Origin: Astrocystis sublimbata
Lineage: Eukaryota; Ascomycota; Sordariomycetes; Xylariales; Xylariaceae
DNA length: 64,000 nucleotides
Assembly: GCA_022453515.1 (NCBI GenBank)
Contig: JAJNNY010000029.1
Coordinates: forward strand, 62,001 to 126,000
Reading direction: 5' to 3'
The position numbers and the translations under genes are program-made. Each line of letters begins with the position of its first letter. The first letter of the stretch is position 1. Below, in pieces: positions 9,779-21,622 of the stretch. Under the pieces are notes generated by a model, which saw only the letters and a list, made by a program, of their open reading frames with translations, did no database searches and was not told where the DNA came from.

Positions 9779-12700
9779 TTTAGCAAACTGACGAGTAGAT
9801 GCGAACGCGTTGCGGGGCTATGATCAGTGCTGCGCGATGCAGCGACGTACATACGAGACCGGACACGGTGGGCTTGAAGGGCAGAGATGGAGGAGGGGAG
9901 AGGGGGGGGATAAGCGGATTGGTGGCGCACCTTCATCGTTGTACAAGTTGTTTGTAGGCGCTTTCAATAAATGTAGTGATCAGCGGTGGTGGAATGTCAA
10001 AGTAGGGCGACGTGAGAACAGCGTGGGACTGAGCGCAGCACAATATAGGTGAACGTCTGGCTGGCTGGTTGGCCCCCTGCGATCCCGATTCAGGCTGGGT
10101 GACACGGACTGGACGCCGACGGGAGCAGACGGGCAGTCGACGAAGGTTGGCTTCGGGTTCGGTTCGACGCAGCACTTCTGAATCGGTGTAACAGGTGTAG
10201 TGGTGGCGAGTACAGGCTCGAAAGAGAACGATCGGATGGCGAAAAGAAGCGGGAAGCTGATGTCTCCAAGCGAGACCTTCTGCAGTCGGATACTCTCGAG
10301 GGTCGATGACTTGGGTCGTCCGGCGCTATCGCGTCGATGCAGCAAGCCGGGGTCGCGGGTGGTGCGAATGATTTAGATGATGTAAGTGGGTGTAGATGGG
10401 CCCCCAAACAGCGTTCGAGGCGTAAAAGCGATGCGAGGGGTGCTGCCGTGCCCTTGTGCTCAAGATAGACGGCGCGGTCAGCTGTCGAATGGGGAGGCTG
10501 CCTGTAAGCCAGGGGTTCTTTCGGCGCTGTAGACTCTTCGTGTTGTCCTTTCTCTCTCTACCCAGTAGGCTTTTTTTGCCCCTCGCTCTTTGTTCCGAGT
10601 AGACCAGCACAGAATCACATTCACGTTCGCGCGGACCAGAAGGCTGTCGGCATCAATTGTTACTCGGTGGGTGTGTGCCAGATCCCAATCCCACTGGCGG
10701 CTATATTATGGTCGACAACAAAGCGCAAATCTAAAGACAAGGGCCGAGAAAGAGGCGGAGAAGAAGGTCTCTTCTGGTTCTACTCAGTAGGTAGGCGGTG
10801 GGTGGAAGAGGAGAACGGACGGGGAGAGGTGACGGGACCTGAGTGAGCGAACAGGGCTGGATGGAGAGGTCGAATACTAAGCACAGAGAACAAACTACCA
10901 GCAGGACCGCCGGTACGCATTGCTTGGGTGCGTGGGTGCGTGGGTGCGTGGGTGGGATGGATGGGATAGGACGGGACGGGAATGGATGGGCTGGACTTGG
11001 ACTGGACTGGACTGACTGCCACTGACTGGTGGCTCTCTGGATTATTTTGGGGGGGGGGATGGCAGGTTGGCATGGACCGCATGGTGGGGCGACTCTTGCT
11101 GCTTGCTGGATGCACAATGCGTGCTGGGGCGAGGTGGTACCTCTGTACCTAGTGCCTGGGTAGCCCTTCCATTTGGTTGGGAGGGATGGGTCGCAGGGCG
11201 ACTGGTGGGCGAGGTGGGCAAGGTTGGCAAGGGCGCAAACTGCTGCACAGACCTTGACACGGCCTGAGAGCGCTAGGCGCTAGGATGGAGGATAAGGTTG
11301 CAGGGTCTCGCAGGGTGGACCATTTGAATTTAAAAAAAAATAGGGAAGAAAATTAAATTCGGTGTCGATCGCAGACATTGGGCATGATCAGGTACCTAGA
11401 CCACAGCATCGGCCATTTGCCAAGTGGCGAGGTACTTCCCGGGCAGCCGCTCTCGCCAGCCAATAAAAGGTATACTTGACACGCGCTCCGATATCTACGG
11501 TACCTAGGGAGGCTTGGGAGGGTGTATGCTGGCAATTTGATAAGTCCCTTGCTTGCTGCCTTAGGGCATGGGCTTGACAATGGCGCGGCGCTGGATGCTC
11601 TGTTATTGGGGACTGACGCATTCTAGGTGAGCTGCTTCGGTCAGCTGTGATCTATCAATCTAACGAACTAGAAAGTAGTGGGACCACTACCTCGACTACC
11701 TCCTCGCCTGGTCGTCATAAATAGTACGTACCCTGGCGAGCTGGCTGAGCTGGCGAGCCTGGCGTACCTGGCCCGACCTGGTATTGGTCGCTCATATTGA
11801 CCGGTAAGTAGCATAATGACAGGCAGGCTCGGCAGGGCATCTCGATCAACCCAAAGACCTCAGTAAACTTCCCCGTGCTTTCAAGTTACTCAAAGATTGT
11901 CGCATAAAGAAGCTCAAGGCGCAAGAGGTACAGTTCGAGTGCCTACCTAAGCTACTGAGCACGAAGCCACAATGATGAGTTGGCAACAAGTCCAACTCAA
12001 TATGTCATATTGGTCCAGCCCCTCCGTCTTTACCATCGTAAACCTATCAATGCGATGTATATTACATTACCTACGCACCTACGATACTAGGGACTGAGTA
12101 CTCGTACAATGTATAATGTATGTCGTCAACCCTGCATGAGACAGGGGACCTCCAGACTACCTACTTACTACCTGGTGGCAGAAGCTGTCCGGCCGGCCTC
12201 TGTTCGACAGCCCACCCTGGTGTTCCTGGCGTGGCATTTGCGTGATTTGAACCAGCTTCGAGCTCGAATCTTGAGTCGGAAAGTCAAGGTGTGGTCCGGT
12301 CGAGGTCTGTGTCGGTCCGTTGCTTGAGGTTGGCACAGCATAGTACATACCAGTCAGTGTCTTTACCAAGGTTGTATCGATCCTATTTTACATGACGGTA
12401 CGCCCACTTTGCCAAATCATATGCTCGGTGAGGTCTAGATCACCAACGCCTAGAGAAAATAGGGTGATGCGGTGGGTGAAGCTTTTAGCTGGGGCACTAA
12501 TCTTCGAATATTCCAAAGGGCCGTCGACTATAATTTATTTGGCCCATTAACCAGGGACCTAGGTATGCACTTGCTCATATCATGGATGTGTCTATGTTCG
12601 GTCTCTCGCGGTGCGCAATGCGCCACATGCAGCAAAATGCACGTCTACTTAGTCCTTCTCCAGGGGTTGCGTGCCGGAATAAGAAAGCGACATGAGGATT

Positions 12701-14977
12701 TTCAACCAACAGCGGAGGACCAGAGCCAACTGCACGAGACTGGAGTGACTGGCTTGCACACATTTGCTTGGCTTAGGGTTGGGTATGACAGAAGAAGTCG
12801 TGGCAGTGAGGGGTGGTACTGCTGCAGGGATCTGGATTATGGATTGCAGCGCCAATCAGAATTTATCATGATTTACGGATCCGCTTGGTCGGACTGACTC
12901 CACTTGTAGCAAATTAGCCCAAAGCAGTAACAGCGCTAAGAGGTTGCGCTGATGTGTCTAACCCTTTCGGGTTTGGAGAAGCTGGTACTGCCTGAAACAT
13001 CAATCTGAACCCGATCTCTTTTTGCATGATCAAGAGATTGAATTATTTTAACACTGCTAGCCTAGACCGGTGGCAGTGGTGGGTGTCCCTGGTGTATATT
13101 GCGAAAACAGGGAATAACTGTTGAAAAACGTCGCTTTCTTTGACACGCTCCTAGTATGGCGAAGGCGGAACCTTGCGTAGGAAATCGTTGCAATAAGATG
13201 ATGTGGTTGACTTCAAGGAAACATCATAAAGGTTGTTGCAAAAGCTCTACTAAAATAAGCATCTACCGATCTACGAGTACTCACCTTAGCATCGGCTCTA
13301 TATAATAACGGGTATTTTACCTGCTTAATAGCAGTCCCTGGTACGCCAACCCCTTAGCTGGGTTTTATTTCCCGCCGTTGTTACATGTTTAGTTTGCCTA
13401 CCGAACAAATATCCACCTCGTGGCTTTTTACCTCGTGGTCTCGGTGGTCAAGACATTGAGTTTTCACACGCGAATTCCTGCGGCTGGGCCGTGATGAGAG
13501 CACCTTGATATACGGGGTATAATCATGACGCATATCTGCTCTCGCCCAGAACAGATACCAAGCCAGGTCCGATCTTCGAACCGTAAGGTTTGCCCGGTCT
13601 AGACCAAACCAGCTCGTGAGCTAGGTACTTAGTTTGGTATGCCGATCAGCTCATACCTGCTAATGTCAGTTATGTGACAACATTGAACTTTATGTAGGTT
13701 GTTTACAGCTTCATATCCACATAAGTACTTCGTTTCCCCGCCATCGAGTACGACGACGATGTTGGGTATGGCTTTGTGATAGCGTGATCGTCTGGTCATG
13801 TCCCTGTTTGTAGGATTCGTATCTTGTGCGTATCTGCAATATACTGAGGCATGTTTTGTCATTTCTACATATTATACTACACCCCAGTAGGCATGTTTTG
13901 TAGGCCAACTCCATGCGCCGCGTTTCCGTGGTGTTGTGACAGCCTCCTACCAGACGGACTTTAAAAACGAGGGGCATTGCAGTTTGGTATCCTGGCTCGC
14001 CCGGCACAGGACGAGGCCTCCTACGTACAACGGTCCTCCTCGTCAGGATCAGTGCGTGCAGGAACTCTACCTGGTGTACCTATTCAGACCCTCACAATGC
14101 CTGAAATGGAAGGGGGCTGTGCAGTGTTTTTGCTATGCTACATATTCGTTTCGATCAGCCAAATCGCTGTGTTCATTTGCTCCGGCAACACATACATCGC
14201 GACTCCGAGCATGGATATAGCCAACGGTTGTTTTGGTTTTGTCGGACGCCGACCGTCCATTGACGTATGTAGACTACGCATGCATCACCAGATGGCGCTA
14301 TTGCTCACCAATATCCCACGCGACGGCGTTGAATGCTCCACGACATCGGCAAGCCGGCATAAGCCCCCCCGGTCGAGGTCACCTATCTGCAACTGATACG
14401 TCTCTCTACCTGTGCCTGTCTGCCAACGAATCCTTCCAAAATTCTTCCCCCGAAAATGAGGGGGGCAGGGTCGATCATGCAAAAGATATACTAGGACCAG
14501 AATAAGGCTGCAATGGGCAAGCGAAACCGAGAAGCTTCACTTACTAACCTGCAAGCAGTGTCATGCCCGCTCACTAAACAGCTTGGGTCCTACTGAATGC
14601 CAGTTCATAGCTCACTTTTATACCATATTAAGGTTATCATCAATGCGTAGCCGGCGTGGATCACCCTCGGATCGCCACGGATCACCACGCCCCGGGACGA
14701 TCGCCAAGCGCCAATGTGAAACCGTTGACAGGGCTGAAACGGTGACGATGAGGATCATGGCTCATGAGGAGGAGGGGCAGTAGGGAGGGGCACAGCCTAT
14801 TAGTCGAGCACTCAAAACAGCCAGGCCACATGTGAAATTCTTATCTATTCCTGCACAGGCCTACGTGGATAAAAACAGCAGTAGGATATAACGAAGGTGT
14901 GGTGGCGCTCTGTAAACGCCGGACCGCCGACATCACGGGAATCCGGAGGAGCCAACCTGCGGAAGTGGGTCGGCTTT
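9779..14977. other. Long gene-poor region upstream of BEM1
   Basis: This 5.2-kb stretch contains no reading frame with a recognisable domain and a good ATG. The first 800 bp or so, next to BEM1, are probably its promoter and 5' leader. GGGTGCGT tandem repeats lie at about 10926-10953 and a G-run near 11049. Palindromes with CCTAGG/GGTACC occur near 11390, 11500 and 12555. The longest plus frame (12472-12897, 141 codons) begins with GTG and looks random. A non-coding RNA or strongly decayed repeats cannot be excluded. Confidence 0.45.
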
Positions 14978-15046
14978 GTTAGAATTGCTCATATAAACCC
15001 TTACCGGGAAGAGCCGGTAAGAGCCTAGTTTTTCTTTCAATAGGTT
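14978..15046 (+). repeat. Hairpin repeat, copy 1
   Basis: A 69-nt sequence repeated 267 bp downstream with about six differences. It contains CATATAAACCC followed by an 8-bp inverted repeat (CTTACCGG ... CCGGTAAG, 6-nt loop GAAGAG) and then a T-run (AGTTTTT). The stem is identical in both copies, while two differences fall in the loop. It abuts a tRNA-like A box. It may be the 3' tail of a truncated Pol III element. Confidence 0.65.
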
Positions 15047-15300
15047 ATGAGCCCAGGTTAGCTCAGTGGGAAGAGCACCGAACATCATTTCAAACCTTCA
15101 AAATACAGCTAGTCCACCTCACCTGACGAAGATGTCACAGTTCAAACCCGCCTCGCGGTATAGTTTCAACGTTCAATCATACTACAGTAGTCGGAAACAT
15201 TCCACCTGTATGTACGGTTACGTTTATACAGTTGGAGGTGAGGTGTTAGAATTGCTCATATAAGCCCTTACCGGGAATATCCGGTAAGAGCCTAATTTTT
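15047..15300 (+). ncRNA. Candidate Pol III transcribed tRNA-derived (SINE-like) unit
   Basis: A perfect A-box match (TAGCTCAGTGGG, 15059-15070) sits in a tRNA-like D arm (GCTC...GAGC). A B-box match (GTTCAAACC) follows at 15140-15148, and the next T-run is at 15295-15300, just after the hairpin of copy 2. The A-to-B spacing of about 80 nt is too long for an intronless tRNA. I find no acceptor stem or pairing T stem, so this is not a functional tRNA gene. The layout resembles a short tRNA-derived retroposon: Pol III head, unrelated body, hairpin/T-run tail. Only one full unit lies in the window, so dispersal cannot be shown here. Confidence 0.4.
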
Positions 15301-15313
15301 CTTTCAACAGGCT
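15245..15313 (+). repeat. Hairpin repeat, copy 2
   Basis: Second copy of the 69-nt element at 14978-15046, about 91 percent identical. The CTTACCGG/CCGGTAAG stem is intact, the loop reads GAATAT and the T-run is ATTTTT. Identity continues about 13 nt past the T-run, which argues that the repeat boundary is not simply a Pol III stop. Confidence 0.65.
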
Positions 15314-16874
15314 TGAGTCGAGGATGATGAAGTAAACAATGATGCACTGATTATGAAGTAGCTGATGATAAGCATGAGACCGGTGGTGTGTTGTTGAATC
15401 GAGATTTTTCTCGATTTCTTTGCCCAGCTCAGCTGAACATCCCTCAAGCCCATGAGTGGTGGGAAAGAAAGGGAAGTATTCTAAAGAAGCATTGCAGTGC
15501 CACTATTTCTCGATAAGGCAATTTCGGGATCATAGTATTCAATTATTAATCTGAATAGTTGCTTTTTAAACATATACTTCTTACCTGGGGGTGCGTGGAC
15601 TCACACACACATTGAGATAGATGCGTCTTGAATGTCCACCACCTCCAGCCCAGCGTGAAGTCCGAGACCTTCGGTCATGCGTCGAATCACTTCTTTTGTC
15701 TAAAATCCAAATGTCTGATTGAATCAATAGACGTCGGCCCGGTTTATGGTGGCTTTGGCTGCCCGTCTAGGAGCTTCGTAATAAACAATACGTAACTCAA
15801 AATATTTGTCGGTGAGATTTCGGTTCGTATAGATACTGGGTTTAGTTTCTTTTCTCTGTAGGAGTCGAATCTCCGCCCTTGGATCAGTCAATGTTATAAC
15901 GTCATACAGCGAGCAATAGGAGCAAGCTGCACGGCCTCCTTTTTGGAAGAATCTATATCCGAGATAAATCCTGACGATAATCCATCTTGCAGTGACAAGA
16001 ACAATACAGATTCGGCTGACTTTTCGAGTTTGAGGAGCTTATTGAGGTTGGTAAGAGACGCAACTGTCAAACAAGCCTGGAGTATCGGGCAGAGTGCAGC
16101 TTTCGATCCAGCGAATACCCATACTGTATATCGATTCGAGACTGATCAATTGCTACTACACGAAAGGTAGCCCGAGAAGATAATTCCATGATGGCTGAGT
16201 CAGTCTCATGCTTTTCCACACTGGATATTTCCCAGGTCAACTGCTACCCATGTACCTAGGGTGCTAGGTAATCGAACCGCATGCAATTCAGGGTCATACC
16301 TCGAAGATCTGTTCATGGTGCAGTAAAGATTCATGGAATTCCGTAGTACTAGTACCAAGACCTCAAGGTCGGTTTTGACTCTCTATCCATAAGACAGGTA
16401 GAATTACTCAATACATTCAGCCAGTTAACTGTTGCGAAAATCACACCGGGGAACTGGACATCGCCGGTGCTCGTTGGCTGGGTATCATTTCGGCGCCACT
16501 CAACCACTTGGTCCAGTAAACACCCCAACGCCAGTGTGCTGCCAATCCTAGCACATTGACACCCTTTCACTGCCCTCATTTCCCCCTAGACGCCCGCATA
16601 TTCAAGCATGTTTATATAATCCCACCAACTCCAACGTGAAAACTCTGGCGCCGCTTGAAGGGATTTGCCTGGGTAAATTGACCACAATGAAACTTTTCAA
16701 ATGCACGATCGCCGTGTCACAAGATCATGACTCGATGTAACCCAAGACCGCTCAGTACTGATTGATGGCCGTCCCTGAGTCGACAGTTCCGTAGGCCGCA
16801 AATGAGACTCTACGGGACAGGCATGCCAGGTGGCGTGTCGAAATAAGTATCATGAGCAATTTTGAAGAGTATCA
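15314..16874. other. Intergenic region 3' of the THP3-like gene
   Basis: About 1.56 kb with no supported gene. It is AT-rich around 15330-15560. A T-arm-like string (GAGTCGAATCTCC near 15866) lacks the remaining arms of a tRNA. One CCTAGG motif occurs near 16255. Confidence 0.5.
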
Positions 16875-18529
16875 TCATATCTGGCCTTTGAGGTCGACCC
16901 TACTGAAGGCTTGGGCTCTTGCATTTTCAAACGTCTGTCCAGCTTTTCCAGTCAAGAAAAATATGTGATCGTCGCGCTCCTGGAGCAGTTCTTCATCATA
17001 ATCAATGATGAATTGAGCAGCTTCAGCATCAGACTCAAACGCAAGCTCTTCAGTGACATAACGCAATTTAAGTTCAGGTTTGAATCTGTAGATACGTTAC
17101 GTCAGTGTGTGACTAGGAGAAAAGCCGAGGAAAAGGCAGGACTTACGCTTTGCACATGTTGGCCAGTGCAGCTAGTCGTTCCCGCTTGATGAACATATCC
17201 ATTAGATATGCCCCCATATTAGGAACATCCAGATAAAGCTGGAAGAACTTGTGGTAGTTGCCCAGTGCTAACGCCGAGCGTACATTAAGAGCATGCTTGA
17301 CAGCGGGTTCTTCCTTTTCTGCTGAGGTTAGATCTGCAATAGCATCGTTCAATGCTGTTCGGTTCGCGGTATGAATAAAATACAAGATACGATAGGCCTT
17401 GAACTCGATGGGGTTTCCTTTGATACCAGCCTTATACAAAGCACGTAATTGCGTCTGGCACTGGTTATACTCACCCAGGTCCCCCTTCTCCAAGGCAATA
17501 CGGGCGTGGATTTCGTAGACGGAAACCGTAAACTCATTTCTGAGGTGCTGAACGGTCAAGTCCTGACGGAGGGATTTAAACTGGTCGCAGATATAGCTAT
17601 AGTTGTTCTCCTTGCGCCACTTCTTCTTCAACAAATCCAGAGTTTGGTGCAGAATGTGCTCGGGGCGCACCTCCTCAGGTTTCGGGGCAGCGGTCAATCG
17701 AAAGTATCTCTTCTCCAATTCGGAATTCCGCCCGACAACGGGTCCAGAGTGTGACGGCGGGCTGGGAGATCGGTACGTCGACTGATAGCCGCCATCACCG
17801 CGGCGTTGTCGCTTCTCGACTTGCTTTTGAAACTTACTTTTTACTGTGAGCGGGCCATCCATCAAGTGACGTTTGTCGTTGGGTGATTTGCTGACGCGGT
17901 CTTCCAACGACAAGGCCTTGGTACTACGCCAGGGCACTGGAGAGCCATTAGTCTGTTCCGACTCGGTATAATCCTGAGACTTCCGTTTCTTCGATGTGGT
18001 GGCGAGCGACGGCGGCTGGGCACGGGTGGCTGTGGGATTTACGGATGTCATCAGGGCTTGCTGGCGCTCCTTCTGGATTAATTGCTGAGGCAAGGGCATC
18101 TCATCCCAGTTGGTGGTAAACATGGACCCCTTCTCCTGCTCAGATCGGATGATTTCCTTCAGTCGGAACTCCTTCTCCTCACGGGCCACACCGGGAATTT
18201 CGTTGGATGCCTGGAACGTTCGTTGGACATAGTTACGGACGGACTGCGGCCAGTCAAATTTCTGCTGTTGTTGATCGGAAGGAGGAGACATGGATTTCGT
18301 GGGTTGTGATGGATTAGCAGGCGCGGTGTAATGATACTGTGTTTGTGTTGGATATGCTTGGCCAAACCCTTGTCGGATGGCGACAGGCGTGTAGGCGGTG
18401 TCTGATGAGGAAGGATGTTAGCACAGGCGCGAAACAAGGGATCGGAATGCTAGTATCAGGTTACATACTTGTTGGTTGAGAGTAGAAGACTGGCTGAATG
18501 CCAGGCGCCGATGGCACTGCCCACGACAT
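16875..18529 (-). CDS. THP3: Thp3/Sac3-GANP family PCI protein (LENG8-like)
   Basis: Exons are 18529-18469, 18401-17147 and 17085-16875 (introns 67 and 61 nt), giving 508 residues. The N-terminus is Pro/Gln/Tyr-rich. A conserved block at about 50-110 (DWPQSVRNYVQRTF, FTTNWDEMPLPQ) precedes a basic linker with a KKRKSQ nuclear-localisation-like motif. The SAC3/GANP domain spans about 230-430 (ELEKRYFRLTAAP, VRPEHILHQTLDLLKKKW, YSYICDQFKSLRQDLTVQ, FEFKAYRIL-type helix, MDMFIKRERLAALANMCKA). Yeast Thp3 pairs with Csn12 in transcription elongation and mRNA maturation; the same role is inferred. The start ATG has A at -3. The gene is divergent from VPS36 across 807 bp. Confidence 0.88.
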
Positions 18530-19336
18530 GATCTCGATGGGCGAACTAGGTGACGGGCTGCGCTACGTTCACTTGGTAGAGCACAGGTACGGAGGACGGG
18601 GTTGGTTAGCAGACAGTCAAAGTGTATTAGAGGTTGGCTGAGCCCGAAAACAGACAAGTCAGAAAGTGTCACGAGAATGATTCAAGGATGGTGGCGCGTT
18701 GCTCTTGGTCCTGGATCACAGCGGGTAGCGACAGCCAGACGAACAATGAAGAATGGAATGGTGGATGGCAGAAATAGAATGGCAGGAAGAGAGGGAGTTC
18801 GGCTGGGGTGGGTTTGGGCAGGATTTGGGTTAGGGCCAACTCTCGCCAGTCTTAGGTCAGCCTGGCAAGCTTGGCGCCAGCGTGAAGCACAGACAGCTGC
18901 TGTCAGACGCGGCCACCTGCGGGCTCATGCAGATAGTGTTACGTCTGACGGTAATGGAGTCGTAGGTATTGGGAACTACCTCGGTACCTACCTGCACTTA
19001 TCACATTTCCAATGTTAATATAAGTTGTGAAGATAAGTCGAGTTATAATATACAACCTTCCATCTCCCCATTATGTACATTGGAATTAGACTGTAAAAAG
19101 GTAACAAAGTAAATAAGCTTAATTACCTAAGGTACGGGTATGCAATGCCACCACTGTAGCATCTAAAAAGGAAATACAGGCCTCAGGTGATGTTCTTCTA
19201 CAGGCACCTAAGCCCGTGAGCCAAGATCTCGACAGTGGGGCGATCCCGCTGTAGGTGCCTAGTCCTCCAGCTCTAGCTCTAGGTAGACCCCCGGCCCCCA
19301 CCTCCGTCCTGGGGCACCTACAATCAAACCTACACC
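18530..19336. promoter_or_regulatory. Divergent promoter region between THP3-like and VPS36 genes
   Basis: Shared upstream region of two divergent genes, 807 bp. It contains GGTACC palindromes near 18982 and an AT-rich patch at 19020-19130. No specific factor site stands out. Confidence 0.5.
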
Positions 19337-21284
19337 ATGTTCCTGAGGCAAATAGACCTCACGACAGCACTTCGGCCCTCGTATCTGCCTGACGAAGTGC
19401 TTCTGTTTGTCCAGGACAATGTAGGACTATACGAGGGGTGAGTATGCCCCTCTCTCCCCACCCAGCCTTGTACTCCAACAACCTGATTGCTAAGTAACCC
19501 GGCGCAGCAAGTACAAACTACCGAATCAACAATGTGGCCAGGTCTACTTGACCTCACATCGTATATGCTACGTCGACACGCAGGAGCCTAGGAAATATTC
19601 CGTCGCTCTGGACCTGAAAGATGTCGAGCGCTCCGAGTTCTATGCCGGCTTCATCAAGTCATCTGCCAAGGTGACGCTCGTCCCGAAACCAGCGAAGCGC
19701 GCCTCCCTACAGTCGAGGGCTTCAGCGATAGCGGCCACATCCTCCTCGTCATCGCCGAGTCCTGACGCTTCGAGAAGGCCGCCGCCCTCGAATCATTCTC
19801 AGGCGAGCGCGGCGACATGGGTCTGCAAAATATGTAGCTTTCCCAATCCGGTCCCGTCCAACTTCGACCCGACTACCGCAAGCGCGCACACGCCGCTGCC
19901 GCCATGTCTGGCTTGTGGCATCAAACCTGCCCTGACAGAAGTGCTGAAGGCATCCATATCCAATGTGGCGGGTCTCCAATCGAAGCCCGGGCCTAGTAGC
20001 AGCGGCAACCTGAGTTCGTTGCCAATACGCAGCACACCGTCAGACCAAGGAGCAAATAGCGAGGAGCATCAGTGCCCTCGCTGCACGTTCATCAACCACT
20101 CCTCTTTACTATCTTGCGAAATATGCGGTGCCCCTTTGTTGGCGAAAAATATCCCAGCCGCCGTGGCGCAACAACCCCCAAGAACCGAGTCCCCGGGGCC
20201 GGTGCTGAAAATGGGGGGGGCCACCGGCCTAGAGAATCCCGAGAATGTCAAAGTGTCCTTCAGGAACGGGGGCGAAAAGATATTCTACGAAAGGTTGAAG
20301 GGCGCGATGACTCAGAGGAAATGGCTCTTGCACGAGGCACCCCCGGTCCCGTCGAGCAACATGACAAACGGCGGAGGCGAATCGAACCATCATTCACGGT
20401 CCGATTCCAGCCCTCGTGTTAACAAAGTAGCAGGGATAGCGGGCTTGGAACAGATGGGCCTGGACCGCCGGAAGAACAATGAGCGGATGATTGGCAGCAG
20501 TTTTGAGGATCTGGAGGCTTTGATGGCATCGGCCAAAGAGATCGTGGCCCTGGCCGAGTCGTTTGCTCGGCAGGTTGGTACTGGAACGGACAGCGCCACT
20601 GCCGAGGCGAACGCCTTGCTTGCCGAGTCTGCGAGCCAGCTGGGGCTTGTTACCACGAAGGATATTGTCGGAGGACGTAGCGGCTCAAGCTCGGAGTCCC
20701 TCTATCTTTCCGAGTTGTCCAGGAATCTGGCTGAGTTCCTGACAGACGATGCCCGTGGTGTCCTTAAGAAGGCTGGAGGTATAATGAGTTTAGTAGATCT
20801 TTGGGCTATGTTTAACAGAGCGCGTGGGGGTGTTGAGCTTGTTAGCCCGAACGATTTTGAGAAAGCGGCTCGTTTGTGGGAGAAGCTGAAGCTTCCGGTC
20901 CGACTACGAACCTTCAAAAGCGGCGTCATGGTCGTGCAAAGCCGCGATCGAACAGACGAGACCACCATCAAAGCACTGCTGACCTGGCTGAGCGACCTGC
21001 ACGAGATCCCCCCGGAAAGGGACGTGCCCTGGGACTGGCAGATGTTCGGCCGAGGTGTCACAGCTCACGATGTTGCCGAGCGGTTTGGTTGGAGCATAGG
21101 TGTTGCTGAGGAAGAGCTGGAAATGGCTGAAGAGAGGGGTGTGTTGTGCCGAGAAGAGGATCTAGAAGGCGTGAAATACTGGGAGAACTTTATCGACACA
21201 GGCTCGCGCCGTCGTCGACCACGGAAGCGCAGGGATTCCTCTGACAGGATCATACAGGCGCTATCTACAAACGGTTTGCTCTAA
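19337..21284 (+). CDS. VPS36: ESCRT-II subunit Vps36
   Basis: ESCRT-II subunit that binds ubiquitinated cargo and phosphoinositides on endosomes. Exons are 19337-19437 and 19508-21284 (intron 70 nt), giving 625 residues. The first half of the GLUE domain is at the N-terminus (DNVGLYEGKYKLPNQQCG, VYLTSHRICYVD). It is interrupted by two NZF-type zinc fingers: one at about 137-170 (WVCKIC...CLACG, with a widened 23-residue gap) and one at about 220-245 (CPRCTF...CEICG). The widened first finger resembles that of yeast Vps36. The GLUE domain resumes with VKVSFRNGGEKIFYERL. The C-terminal EAP30 winged-helix region spans about 370-615 (YLSELSRNLAEFL, GGIMSLVDLWAMFNRARG). The C-terminal tail is basic. 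The start ATG has A at -3. Confidence 0.95.
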
Positions 21285-21622
21285 GCTTCCATGTATATTA
21301 TAAACTTAGGACCAAGTTGCTACGGCCAACTCAGCCAGTTACTTTTCGCCTAAACACAACCCTGCAGCAGCATCTTCGATCTTGACTATCGTCGAATGAG
21401 GGTGTTTCGCAAATAAACACCTAAGATGTAGGCTCGTATCTTGGAAACGTGAGGATCGTGACTACATATTGATCATCTCTATTCGTATGCCAGTAATAAC
21501 CCTGGCAAACCTTTCTACAAATCCGGCTGCCAATACGCTCTAACGCCATGACCAAATCTATTCTCTTTCATTAAGTCTAACGTGGGAATAATGACGGGGG
21601 GAATAATGACGTGATTATCGCT
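21285..21622. other. Convergent 3' flank between VPS36 and the membrane-protein gene
   Basis: A 338-bp space between two stop codons. A GGAATAATGACG unit is repeated in tandem near 21587-21612. Nothing else is seen. Confidence 0.5.

Noticed and set aside
12472..12897. 141-codon plus-strand frame
   Set aside because: GTG start, no domain, random composition.
15050..15150. True tRNA gene at the A-box/B-box match
   Set aside because: No acceptor stem and no pairing T stem; spacing between boxes is too long. Reported only as a tRNA-like element.
15860..15885. T-arm-like string on the minus strand
   Set aside because: No D arm, anticodon arm or acceptor stem nearby.
18402..18412. CTGATGAG-like string as a hammerhead ribozyme core
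   Set aside because: No matching GAAA box or flanking stems; it overlaps an intron/exon boundary of the THP3-like gene.
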